Below, piece after piece: positions 15,861 to 24,221 of a stretch of DNA of 46,779 bases. The stretch spans positions 1 through 46,779 of the forward strand of contig CAKPCG010000012.1 of assembly GCA_934141475.1 (NCBI GenBank), written 5' to 3'. This stretch comes from an uncultured Clostridia bacterium. Its GTDB lineage: Bacteria > Bacillota > Clostridia > TANB77 > CAG-508. The notes under the pieces were generated by a model. It saw only the letters and a program-made list of their open reading frames with translations, was not told the DNA's origin and ran no database searches. A program made the translations under genes and the position numbers. The first letter of the stretch is position 1. The number at the start of each line of letters is the position of its first letter.

Positions 15861-16427
15861 ATGAATTTGCTTATATTTTTTGCCTTACCTCTAGCTACAG
15901 TACTTCTTGCAATAGTTTTTGAGAAAATATTAAAATGTCCAATATTAGTTGCAATTACATTTTTTTCAATATATTTAATAATTTTATTCTCATTATTTGC
16001 AACAGGAGTAATTACTGATTTAGCATTGGGATTAATTGCTGTAATAATATATACAATAATAGCTTTTATTATAGCATGGATAATAAAAGTACTTCAAAAT
16101 ATAAGAAATAAATTATTTAATGAAAATACATCTTCAAGAACACGTAATGGATGCTGCCAAAGTGGTTCTGAAAATGATAATCAAGTAAGTAATAACAATG
16201 ATTTATTAAGAATTAGTTGTAGATGTAATAATGGCAATAGTCAAAATTTATTAACAATAAATAGTAATTGTTTAGATCAGCAAAATAACAACTCTACTTG
16301 TGGATGTAACAACAGTAATAAGGATGCTTTAAATAATAGCGGAATTGCACTTACCGGGAATGTAATACCAAATCAATCCAATTGTGGAAGAACAGGTTGG
16401 ATAAGAGGTTGTTATAGAAGATACTAA
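15861..16427 (+). CDS. Small membrane protein with a Cys/Asn-rich tail
   Basis: 188 residues, no recognised family. Two or three membrane segments fill residues 1-78. The tail (about 85-188) is rich in Asn, Ser and Gln and holds nine cysteines (98, 99, 120, 122, 137, 147, 149, 175, 184), several as CC, CxC or close pairs. It ends GWIRGCYRRY. Such spacing could bind metal or form disulfides, but no known motif fits. AAGGAGGAG lies about 9 bases before ATG 15861. It is convergent with the SPFH gene across a shared terminator. Confidence 0.75.
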   Translation: MNLLIFFALPLATVLLAIVFEKILKCPILVAITFFSIYLIILFSLFATGVITDLALGLIAVIIYTIIAFIIAWIIKVLQNIRNKLFNENTSSRTRNGCCQSGSENDNQVSNNNDLLRISCRCNNGNSQNLLTINSNCLDQQNNNSTCGCNNSNKDALNNSGIALTGNVIPNQSNCGRTGWIRGCYRRY

Positions 16428-16475
16428 AAAATATCACCACCTTATTATTTTAATAAGATGGTGATATTTTTATTT
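16427..16475. terminator. Bidirectional terminator between convergent genes
   Basis: AAAATATCACCACCTTATTA (ending 16447) pairs with TAATAAGATGGTGATATTTT (from 16451) with one mismatch and a 3-base loop. A runs precede it and T runs follow, so it can end transcripts from both sides. Confidence 0.85.
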
Positions 16476-16482
16476 TAATTAA

Positions 16483-17400
16483 TTATTTATTTTTTTCTTT
16501 CTTTTTATCATCGCTCATAACTTCTTTAATAGCACCTAAACTACTTAAAGCAGAAGTAGCTTCAAATGGAATAAATATTTTATTTGCATCACCATTTGCA
16601 ACTTCTTTTAAGGCTTCTAGTGATTTTAATTGAACTAATTTATCATCAGGTTTAGCATCTTTCATTGCAGCATAAACCATAGCAATTTCTTTAGCTTTAG
16701 CTTCAGCAACTTCTTTTATAGCTTTAGCTTCACCAGTAGCTCTTCTAATTTTAGCTTCACTTTCAGCTTCGGCTTCAAGTATTGCAGCTTCCTTTTTACC
16801 TTCTGCAACAGTAATATCAGATTGTTTTTGAGCTTCAGCTTGTAAAATTAAAGCTCTTTTATTACGTTCTGCATTCATTTGTTTTTCCATTGCATCTCTA
16901 ATATCTGTTGGTGGGTTAATATCTTTAATTTCCACTCTGTTAATTTTGCATCCCCATTTATCTGTTGCTTCATCAAGAATAGAACGAAGTTGGAAGTTGA
17001 TATTATCACGAGAACCAAATGTTTCGTCTAAGTCCATTTTTCCTACGATATCACGAATAGTTGTTATAGCTAAATATTCTATACCTTTTTTTAGATTAGC
17101 TATTTCATAAACAGATTTTTCTGGATCTGTAATTTGGTAGAACACAACAGTGTCTATATTAATTGTAACATTATCTTTTGTTATAACTCCTTGAGGTGGG
17201 ATATCCATTGTTAATTCTTTTAAAAGAACTACAGAACTTACTCTATCTATAAATGGTAATATAAGAGTAAGACCAGCTTCTGCTGTTTTATAATATTTAC
17301 CAAGTCTTTCTATTATATAAACCTCTGATTGGTTTACGACTTTGATTGATTTGAATGCTATTACAGCAATTATTACGATTAAGATTAATAAAAACATCAT
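16483..17400 (-). CDS. SPFH/Band 7 domain protein (stomatin/slipin-like)
   Basis: 305 residues. An N-terminal membrane anchor (about 1-20) precedes a Band 7/SPFH domain (about 22-190, with VNQSEVYIIERLGKYYKTAEAGL and PPQGVITKDNVTINIDTVVFYQITDP). A heptad-rich coiled coil follows (about 190-245, Ala/Glu/Lys repeats such as EAEAESEAKIRRATGEAKA). Such proteins form large membrane assemblies linked to membrane organisation and quality control. AGGAGG lies 11 bases before ATG at 17400. It is second in an operon after an NfeD-type protein, the conserved NfeD-stomatin pair. No protease domain is present on either partner. Confidence 0.92.
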   Translation of the reverse strand: MMFLLILIVIIAVIAFKSIKVVNQSEVYIIERLGKYYKTAEAGLTLILPFIDRVSSVVLLKELTMDIPPQGVITKDNVTINIDTVVFYQITDPEKSVYEIANLKKGIEYLAITTIRDIVGKMDLDETFGSRDNINFQLRSILDEATDKWGCKINRVEIKDINPPTDIRDAMEKQMNAERNKRALILQAEAQKQSDITVAEGKKEAAILEAEAESEAKIRRATGEAKAIKEVAEAKAKEIAMVYAAMKDAKPDDKLVQLKSLEALKEVANGDANKIFIPFEATSALSSLGAIKEVMSDDKKKEKNK

Positions 17401-17449
17401 AATAAAATATACCTCCTAAAATTTTATAAATTAAAAACTAATATCAATA

Positions 17450-17902
17450 TTAATTTTGCTTTGCAGTATCTAAAATTTTATCTGCAACTTTCTGGACTTT
17501 TAGTTTAACACCATTTACCGAAAGAACTTTTACAATTGTATCTTTTTCAATATCTTCATCAGATATTGCAGACCACAATTCTCCATTTACTTTAACTTTA
17601 CCAGTTGAATTTAAAGAATCTATTTTTTCTAAAACAATTCCTTCTTTTCCTATGATGCTATATACATTTGTTGGTTTTGTTTTTTGTGTTTTTACCATTT
17701 TTTTTATTAAGGGCTTAGTAAATAACAATAATAATGTTGATGAAATTACAAAGACTGCAGATTGAATAAATAAGTTTTGTGTAAATAAACTAACTATTAG
17801 TGCAAATAAAGCTCCTATACTGAACCAAAACACAAAGAATCCCATTGTAAAAGATTCTATAATGATGCAAATCCCAGAAATTAATAACCATAATTTCCAC
17901 AT
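17450..17902 (-). CDS. NfeD family membrane protein
   Basis: 150 residues: two or three membrane segments (about 3-22, 28-45, 50-66), then a C-terminal beta-rich OB-fold-like domain (about 85-140, with GKEGIVLEKIDSLNSTGKVKVNGELWSA) typical of short NfeD proteins. The GxGxV-type core and the VNGELWSA block fit the family. It works with the SPFH protein directly downstream on the same strand (start 49 bases after its stop). GGGGGTG precedes ATG 17902. The long protease-bearing form of NfeD is not seen. Confidence 0.88.
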   Translation of the reverse strand: MWKLWLLISGICIIIESFTMGFFVFWFSIGALFALIVSLFTQNLFIQSAVFVISSTLLLLFTKPLIKKMVKTQKTKPTNVYSIIGKEGIVLEKIDSLNSTGKVKVNGELWSAISDEDIEKDTIVKVLSVNGVKLKVQKVADKILDTAKQN

Positions 17903-17925
17903 TTTTATTCACCCCCATAATATCT

Positions 17926-17953
17926 ATTATAATTGTAAAAATTACAAAGACAA
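17926..17953 (-). promoter_or_regulatory. Promoter of the nfeD-SPFH operon
   Basis: Reading the minus strand: TTGTCT (17953-17948), 16-bp spacer, TATAAT (17931-17926), about 24 bases before the nfeD start. Confidence 0.6.
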
Positions 17954-18046
17954 TGATATTATATCATATTTAATCGGAAAAAGTAAATATATGTTGGAGA
18001 AAAAGGTCGTAAAAAATGAAATTTATAAAATATAATTAAATAACCT

Positions 18047-18151
18047 TTGATGTGAAAGAAATATAGAATATGATGTTATAATTGATGTGAATGAAATATA
18101 AAATAGAGTGTTACAATTGATGTAAAAGTAATACAAAATTCATTGACAACA
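18047..18151. repeat. Three tandem 35-bp imperfect repeats
   Basis: Copies begin at 18047, 18082 and 18117, each with TTGATGT(G/A)AA. Copies 1 and 2 agree at 29 of 35 positions (shared blocks TTGATGTGAA, GAAATATA, AATA, TGTT), and copy 3 is more diverged. The last copy runs into the -35 element of the promoter at 18143. The exact 35-bp period suggests an operator array or an old tandem duplication. Confidence 0.75.
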
Positions 18152-18171
18152 AATTTGCTAATTGATAAAAT
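18143..18171 (+). promoter_or_regulatory. Sigma-A-type promoter of the glycosyltransferase gene
   Basis: TTGACA (18143-18148), 17-bp spacer, TAAAAT (18166-18171). It leaves a 5' leader of about 95 bases and overlaps the end of the tandem array. Confidence 0.7.
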
Positions 18172-18273
18172 AATTTCATATTAAAATAAATGAACTAGAT
18201 TTAAAATGTTTTATATAAATTTAATTAATAAAAAAGTTCTATTTAAATAGGTAAAGGGGAAAGGATTTTATAA

Positions 18274-19050
18274 ATGAAGTATGAAGTATTATTATCTACA
18301 ATGAATGTAAATGGAATAGCGGAAAATATGAAGTTAATAAAAAAAATCAATACAAAATTTGATACTTTAACAATAAATCAGATAACAAAAAATAACATAA
18401 AAATGGAAAATGTAGATGAAGGAAAAAACAGATTGATATCTGTGAATGATAAAGGATTAAGCAAAAGTAGAAATATGGCTATAAAAAATGCTATTGGAGA
18501 TGTTGTAATTATTGCAGATGATGATTTAAAATATAAAGACGATTTTGAAAAAATAATATGTAAAGAATATGAAAAAAATAAAAAATTTGATATTATTTGT
18601 TTTTTTGTAGAAAGCAAGGGGGAAAGAAAAGTAAAAAGAATGCCAACTTCAAAAATTGGCAAAATAAGAGCAATGCGAATTTGCTCTTTTCAAATTACTT
18701 TTTTAAAACAAAGAATAATAGATAAAGGAATAAAATTTAATGAAAATTTTGGCGCAGGTACATATTTCGACAGAGGAGAAGAAACAATTTTTTTATGGAA
18801 ATGTATAAGAAAAGGTTTAAAAGTTAAATTTGTGAATAAAAAAATTGCAGATGTTACACATAGTGAAAGTACATGGTTTAAAGGATACAATGAGGAATTT
18901 TTCGTAAAGCAAGGAAGAGTTTTTTATGAATTATCAAGAAAATACTACAAAATACTAATACTGCAGTTTGTAATAAGAAAATGGCATTTATATCGTAAAA
19001 ATTTTAATATGTTTAAAGCAATAAAATTAATGGAAACATATTGTAAATAA
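18274..19050 (+). CDS. Glycosyltransferase family 2-like protein
   Basis: 258 residues. The segment NDKGLSKSRNMAIKNAIGDVVIIADDDLKY (about 58-87) is the nucleotide-sugar/metal site of GT-A family 2 enzymes, with DDD at 82-84 as the DxD-type motif. Later blocks FGAGTYFDRGEETIFLWKCIRKG and TWFKGYNEEFFVKQGRVFYE resemble acceptor-side regions. No membrane segment is clear, so it probably works at the inner membrane face on a lipid-linked or surface glycan. Residues 10-55 look shorter and more diverged than usual. The next gene encodes a polymerase/ligase-like membrane protein, which suggests joint work on a surface polysaccharide. Confidence 0.8.
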   Translation: MKYEVLLSTMNVNGIAENMKLIKKINTKFDTLTINQITKNNIKMENVDEGKNRLISVNDKGLSKSRNMAIKNAIGDVVIIADDDLKYKDDFEKIICKEYEKNKKFDIICFFVESKGERKVKRMPTSKIGKIRAMRICSFQITFLKQRIIDKGIKFNENFGAGTYFDRGEETIFLWKCIRKGLKVKFVNKKIADVTHSESTWFKGYNEEFFVKQGRVFYELSRKYYKILILQFVIRKWHLYRKNFNMFKAIKLMETYCK

Positions 19051-19211
19051 TAAAACTAGAATTTAACAAAAAATATTGTGAATCTTTTGAAATGGCTTTA
19101 TGTGAGGCAGTAAATTTGGGTTGTAAAATATTATGAAAAAAATTAAATTATACTAAATAAGATCAATTAAAATGGTAAATATAGAAAATAAAACAAAGGA
19201 AGTAAAAAAAA

Positions 19212-21491
19212 GTGAATGTAATAGTAAAAAAGTTAAAAGAAAACATTTTTGAAAAAATATATTTTTTAATATTATGCTTAAATGTATTTTTATTAAATTT
19301 ATTTGTAGGGTCAACACATGATGATCCAAAAACATTATTAGAAACTATAATAATCATAGAAGCTTTAATTTTTATAATTATATCTAAAATAAAGAAGAAA
19401 GGCCACGTATTAATAAAGGGAAAAATAGACATAGCGGTTATAATAATGGTTACAACAACATCCATACCATTAATATTTAGAAAATATTGTTCTTTAAGTG
19501 ATACTATAGATATTTTTATAGAGTATCTGGCAGTGTATTCTACATATATAATGGTTAGAAATATAATAACATCCGAAAAGAAAAAGGATATTTTTCTAGA
19601 TATTATATTATTAGGCTCTTCATTAATAGTAATATTTGGAATAGATAGATTAAATTTTAATGTTTTTCAGAAATTATACGATTTGACTCGAGTATCACAA
19701 GTTTCTGAATGGAGAATGACCTCAACAATAGGATATAGTAATGCAGTATTTGCATATATTGTTTCACTAATGTTTATTGCACTAGGAAAATATTCAATAA
19801 CAAAAAGTAAAGTAAAATCTGGATTATATGCTGTATATATAGAGCTTACAATGTATGCTTTTTACTATTGCAATTCAAGAGCTGGAATGGTAATATTTGC
19901 TCTTATATTTGTTTTATTTTTGATAAAAATAAAAAACAAAAACTACATATTTTTAAGCTTGGCAACAGTAATATATACATATATTCTTGTTGTTATATTC
20001 GATAAAATAAAATCGATAAATTATACAGCCACAATGTTAGCTTTAGAAATTTTTATATCATTACTTGTATCATTTATTCTTGGAATTTTAATGAAAAAAA
20101 TATCTAACAACATAAAATGGAAAATCAGTAAAAAAAGCAGTATAACAATTTTAATTGGATTTACTTCGATATTAATTTTGTATTTTTTTATCGCCCAAAA
20201 TATTAGTGAACCATTAAAGTTTGATTCAGAATATGGTAATGCTACTATATACAAAATAAAATCTGAAACAGTTTATATAGTTAAACTCGATTATACATAT
20301 TATGGAAGTAATCCACTTACAATGAAAGTATTTGAAGTAGATAACAAGAGAAATAAAAAATACTTATATAGTGAAGTAATAAAGGAAAGTGGAGAGAATT
20401 TAACTACAGAATTTATAATAAAAACAGATGATGTAGACTATGCCATGGTTGAATTTTATATTCCAAGTGATAGTAGTATAATATTAAACAAGCTATATAT
20501 GGACGGAAAGGAAGAAATTGTTAATTATAAATATATTCCAAATGATATAATGAGACTTATTAAAACTTTTAAAATGGAAAATATAAGTATTTCAGAAAGA
20601 ATTAGTATGTATAAAAGTGGACTAGAGTTATTCAAGGAAAGTCCAATTGTAGGAAATGGCGCAAAAACATATGATAATATGTTTCAAAAAGTAAGGAAAT
20701 ATGCCTATACAACAAGAGAAGTTCATAGCTATTATTTAGATATACTAATGGATTATGGTATTATTGGAATTACGTCGTGTATGATGATTTTAGCTATAAC
20801 AATATATAATTTTATTAAACAAAAAAATACTAAAAATATTATAAATATAGGAATATTTTATGGTTGGTTACTTGTTGCAATACATACAACAATAGACTTT
20901 GATTTGGCATATTTGTTAACACTTACTAATTTCTTTGTTATGATTGCTCTTATAAATGAAGAAGATAATAAAATGCGTATAAAAAATAAATGTATAGAAA
21001 TTGTTACTATAGCAGTAATGAGTATTGTAATTTTGTTAAATATATTTAAATTACCAGGAGAAAATTTATATAGAAAAGGAAAATATAAGGAAGCAATGAA
21101 GCACTTATTTTACTCAAAGAATAATATGAGTTTGTATTTGGACAGTAAAGAAGATGATGATGAAGAAAACATAAATAACAAAAAAAAGATACTGATAAAA
21201 TATTTAAACAATGAGAGAAATAGGTATCAATATAATAAAATAAAATTATTGTATAACATTTCATTAGAATTAATAAGAAAAAATAAAATAGATGATGGTA
21301 TAGAAGGAATAGAAGCAATATTAAATTTGATAGAAAATGACAAAGTAATTATAAAATATGATTGTATAGATAAATATAAATGGGATGAATTTATAAAAAA
21401 ATTTAAAGATGACATAGAGCAAATAGATAACCAAATCTATAATGAAAAAATAAAAAATATAACATATAAAATAGATAGAATTACTAGATAA
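19212..21491 (+). CDS. O-antigen ligase/polymerase-like (Wzy_C family) membrane protein
   Basis: 759 residues. About ten or more membrane segments occupy the first about 330 residues and about 510-610. The family patch is seen in YYCNSRAGMVIFALIFVLF and, after a large extracytoplasmic loop of about 150 residues, in VHSYYLDILMDYGIIG and LVAIHTTIDFDLAYLL. The C-terminal part (about 620-759) is soluble, charged and helical, perhaps TPR-like. Such proteins join or polymerise lipid-linked glycans outside the membrane. The start is GTG 19212 with AAAGGAAG upstream. It lies 161 bases after the glycosyltransferase without a clear terminator between. The exact substrate cannot be told. Confidence 0.82.
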   Translation: MNVIVKKLKENIFEKIYFLILCLNVFLLNLFVGSTHDDPKTLLETIIIIEALIFIIISKIKKKGHVLIKGKIDIAVIIMVTTTSIPLIFRKYCSLSDTIDIFIEYLAVYSTYIMVRNIITSEKKKDIFLDIILLGSSLIVIFGIDRLNFNVFQKLYDLTRVSQVSEWRMTSTIGYSNAVFAYIVSLMFIALGKYSITKSKVKSGLYAVYIELTMYAFYYCNSRAGMVIFALIFVLFLIKIKNKNYIFLSLATVIYTYILVVIFDKIKSINYTATMLALEIFISLLVSFILGILMKKISNNIKWKISKKSSITILIGFTSILILYFFIAQNISEPLKFDSEYGNATIYKIKSETVYIVKLDYTYYGSNPLTMKVFEVDNKRNKKYLYSEVIKESGENLTTEFIIKTDDVDYAMVEFYIPSDSSIILNKLYMDGKEEIVNYKYIPNDIMRLIKTFKMENISISERISMYKSGLELFKESPIVGNGAKTYDNMFQKVRKYAYTTREVHSYYLDILMDYGIIGITSCMMILAITIYNFIKQKNTKNIINIGIFYGWLLVAIHTTIDFDLAYLLTLTNFFVMIALINEEDNKMRIKNKCIEIVTIAVMSIVILLNIFKLPGENLYRKGKYKEAMKHLFYSKNNMSLYLDSKEDDDEENINNKKKILIKYLNNERNRYQYNKIKLLYNISLELIRKNKIDDGIEGIEAILNLIENDKVIIKYDCIDKYKWDEFIKKFKDDIEQIDNQIYNEKIKNITYKIDRITR

Positions 21492-21621
21492 TAGAAATAC
21501 TAAATAAAAATGAAGTATTAACTGAAAGGTATAGAGATATAAAAGTAAAAATCACCAAAATCTACTTGTAAATCCACTAAAAAAATGTTAATATAATATA
21601 GAAAAAAAGGAGGCAACCCAA

Positions 21622-22515
21622 ATGTTAAAAAAAGACATAATAAGCAAAATAATATTTGAAGAGCCAATGAAAAATCACACATCATTTAAAATAGGTGGAA
21701 AAGCAGACGAATTTATAAAAATAGACTCAGAACAAGAACTAATCCAAGCAATAACATATGCAAAAGAAAAAAACATTCCAATAACAATACTAGGAAATGG
21801 AAGCAATATACTAGTTAGTGATAAAGGAATAAGAGGACTTGTAATAAAAATAAACATACAAACATTAAAATTAGAAAAAAAACAAGAATATATAGAAATA
21901 ACAGTAGGAAGTGGCTACAAAACTATGGCACTTGGAGTAAAATTAATGAATGAAGGTATTTCAGGATTTGAGGAACTATCAGGAATTCCAGGGTCAATAG
22001 GTGGAGCAATATACATGAATGCAGGTGCATATGGAAAAGAAATAAAAGACATAAATATAACTACAAAATGTATGGATTATGATGGCAAAATATTTAATCT
22101 TTCAAACGAAGAACAAAAATTCAAATATAGGTCAAGCATTTTTAATGAAAAAAAATACATAATTCTTGAAACAAAACTAAAATTAAATTATGGTAAAAAA
22201 GAAGACATAAAGAAAAAAATGGATGAATATTTAGCAAGCAGAAAAGAAAAACAGCCAATAGAGTACCCATCAGCAGGAAGTACTTTTAAAAGACAAGAAG
22301 GAATAATTACAGCAAAATTAATCGATGAATGTGGGCTAAAAGGTTTTTCTATTGGAGGAGCAAAAATTTCAGAAAAGCATGCAGGTTTCATAATAAACTA
22401 TAATAATGCAACAGCAAAAGATGTTTTAAATTTAATAAAATACGTAAAAGACAAAATATATGAAAAATATAAAATAAAAATCGAAGAAGAAGTAAAGATA
22501 GTAGGTGATAATTAA
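21622..22515 (+). CDS. murB: UDP-N-acetylenolpyruvoylglucosamine reductase MurB
   Basis: 297 residues. MurB reduces UDP-GlcNAc-enolpyruvate to UDP-MurNAc with FAD and NADPH, the second committed step of peptidoglycan synthesis. FAD-domain blocks are HTSFKIGGKADEF, TILGNGSNILVSD and SGIPGSIGGAIYMNAGAYG. The catalytic Ser lies in YPSAGSTFKRQ, and the terminal Glu in the IEEEVKIVG end. The length and the absence of an extra domain fit the Gram-positive type. AAAAGGAGG precedes ATG. The yvcK-like gene starts one base after its stop, so the two are coupled. Confidence 0.96.
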   Translation: MLKKDIISKIIFEEPMKNHTSFKIGGKADEFIKIDSEQELIQAITYAKEKNIPITILGNGSNILVSDKGIRGLVIKINIQTLKLEKKQEYIEITVGSGYKTMALGVKLMNEGISGFEELSGIPGSIGGAIYMNAGAYGKEIKDINITTKCMDYDGKIFNLSNEEQKFKYRSSIFNEKKYIILETKLKLNYGKKEDIKKKMDEYLASRKEKQPIEYPSAGSTFKRQEGIITAKLIDECGLKGFSIGGAKISEKHAGFIINYNNATAKDVLNLIKYVKDKIYEKYKIKIEEEVKIVGDN

Positions 22516-22516
22516 A

Positions 22517-24199
22517 ATGAAAGGTATATTTTATTGGTTTAAAGATAGCTCTAAAATGAAACGATGGATAATGCTAATATTAGTAGGAATAGTATTTTGC
22601 TCCTTTGGAATGGCAAATATGATAGTATCAGAAGAGGCAATTACATTTATGCAAGCAGCTAAAATAATAACATATTTTGTAATTGGTTTTACATGTGTTG
22701 TTTTAGGTTTAGTATTTATAAATAAAAGAAATATGGAATTATTTATAGAGGCCACAGATAGCAGACTAGACAAAGACGAAAAAGTAAATGTAAATTCATT
22801 AATATTTAATAAAACCGTTTACAACCAAGGACCTAAAATTGTAGTAATAGGTGGAGGAAGTGGTTTAAATAATACTTTAGAAGGATTAAAAAAACACACA
22901 AGTAACATAACAGCAGTTGTAACAGTATCAGATTATGGAGAAAATTTTGGCAAAAACAACGAAACTATGTTATATAGGCAATTAGAAGATATAAAAAATG
23001 GAATAGCATCACTAGCATTAGAAGACAAAAGCAAAATGAGTAATTTATTAAACTATAAATTTAATAATGGAGCACTAAAAGGAGTAACTTTTTCAGACCT
23101 ATATTTTGCAGCAATGGATGATATATCATCAACAACAGCAGATGCAATAAAAGATAGTAATGATATTTTTAAAATTTACGGAAAAGTTTTACCAGTAACT
23201 AAAGATAAAATGAAAATATGTGCAGAACTTGAAAATGGATATTTAATAGAAGAAAAATCAAAAATAGCAGAGACAGTATATGATAAGCTAACAAAAATAA
23301 ATAGAGTATATTTAAGTCCTACAAATTGTAAAGCACTTCCAGAAGTAATAGAAGCAATAAAAGAGGCAGATGGAATAATAATTGGACCAGGAAGCTTATA
23401 TACAAATGTTATTCCAAATCTATTAGTAAATGGAGTATCAAGAGTAATTAGAGAATCAAAGGCAATAAAATTATATGTTTGTAATATAATGACAGAACCT
23501 GGTCTTACAGATAACTATTCAGTAGCAGACCACATAAATGCCATAATAGACCACTGTGGAGAAGGTTTAATAGATTATTGCTTATATGACACAGGAGAAG
23601 TAATTCCAGAATATATAAAAAAATACAATTTAGATGGTTCAGAACTTGTAGAACAAGATTTATCTGAGATAAAAGACAAAAAAATAAAATTCTTAAAAGA
23701 AGACATGTCTATTATAAAAGATGATTTTATAAGACATAATAGCATGTTAATAGCAGATACTCTAATAAAATTAATATGTGATGATTTAAAATTTAAAGAT
23801 AAACAAAACGACCCTGAATACTTAATGATGAATTCTAAACTTCAAGCAGATAAAGAAATAAAAAAAGAAATAAAACGTCAAAGCAAAAATAAAAAAGATA
23901 ATAAGAAAAATAAAAAGCCAAAATCAAAAAGTAAATTTGCAAGTAAATATAGTGATAGAATAGAATCTATAAAAAATTGTGACGAAAAGGCAGCTAAAAG
24001 AAAAAGAGCGAGAATTATAAAAAAACAAACAGAATTAGCAAAGATTGAAGATCAAGCAAAAATTGAACAAATATTAAAACAAAAAGAAGAAATTTTAAAA
24101 GCATACAGAGCAAGTAAAGAAAATAAAGAAGTAACAAGACCAAAAGATTATGATGAAATAAGAAAAGAAAAAATAAGTAAATTTAACAAAGGAAAATAA
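22517..24199 (+). CDS. yvcK: YvcK/CofD-like protein with membrane anchor and basic tail
   Basis: 560 residues. Two membrane segments (about 18-36, 49-68) precede a CofD/YvcK Rossmann domain with IGGGSGLNNTLEGLKK (from 111), IIGPGSLYTNVIPNLLVNGV and TEPGLTDNYSVADHINAIIDH. The usual TVADDGGSSGRLR and PPGDIRN motifs appear only as VSDYGENFGKNNE and QLEDIKNG, so substrate contacts are altered. After about residue 440 comes a Lys/Glu-rich tail of about 115 residues. YvcK is needed in B. subtilis for growth on gluconeogenic carbon and for envelope synthesis. Its usual neighbours rapZ and whiA are not adjacent; whiA is at 34025. An upstream GTG at 22505 overlaps murB and is less likely. Confidence 0.82.
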   Translation: MKGIFYWFKDSSKMKRWIMLILVGIVFCSFGMANMIVSEEAITFMQAAKIITYFVIGFTCVVLGLVFINKRNMELFIEATDSRLDKDEKVNVNSLIFNKTVYNQGPKIVVIGGGSGLNNTLEGLKKHTSNITAVVTVSDYGENFGKNNETMLYRQLEDIKNGIASLALEDKSKMSNLLNYKFNNGALKGVTFSDLYFAAMDDISSTTADAIKDSNDIFKIYGKVLPVTKDKMKICAELENGYLIEEKSKIAETVYDKLTKINRVYLSPTNCKALPEVIEAIKEADGIIIGPGSLYTNVIPNLLVNGVSRVIRESKAIKLYVCNIMTEPGLTDNYSVADHINAIIDHCGEGLIDYCLYDTGEVIPEYIKKYNLDGSELVEQDLSEIKDKKIKFLKEDMSIIKDDFIRHNSMLIADTLIKLICDDLKFKDKQNDPEYLMMNSKLQADKEIKKEIKRQSKNKKDNKKNKKPKSKSKFASKYSDRIESIKNCDEKAAKRKRARIIKKQTELAKIEDQAKIEQILKQKEEILKAYRASKENKEVTRPKDYDEIRKEKISKFNKGK

Positions 24200-24221
24200 A
24201 TTTACTATTGGAGGGATACGA

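Larger units (their letters stand above)
17954..18273. other. Divergent intergenic region
   Basis: Between nfeD (minus) and the glycosyltransferase (plus), no ORF with a ribosome site was seen. It holds the 35-bp tandem array at 18047-18151, the promoter at 18143-18171 and otherwise plain AT-rich sequence. GGGGAAAGGA at about 18255-18264 serves the downstream gene. Confidence 0.7.

Noticed and set aside
18047..18151. CRISPR array
   Set aside because: The units are head to tail without spacers, are imperfect, and no cas genes are near.
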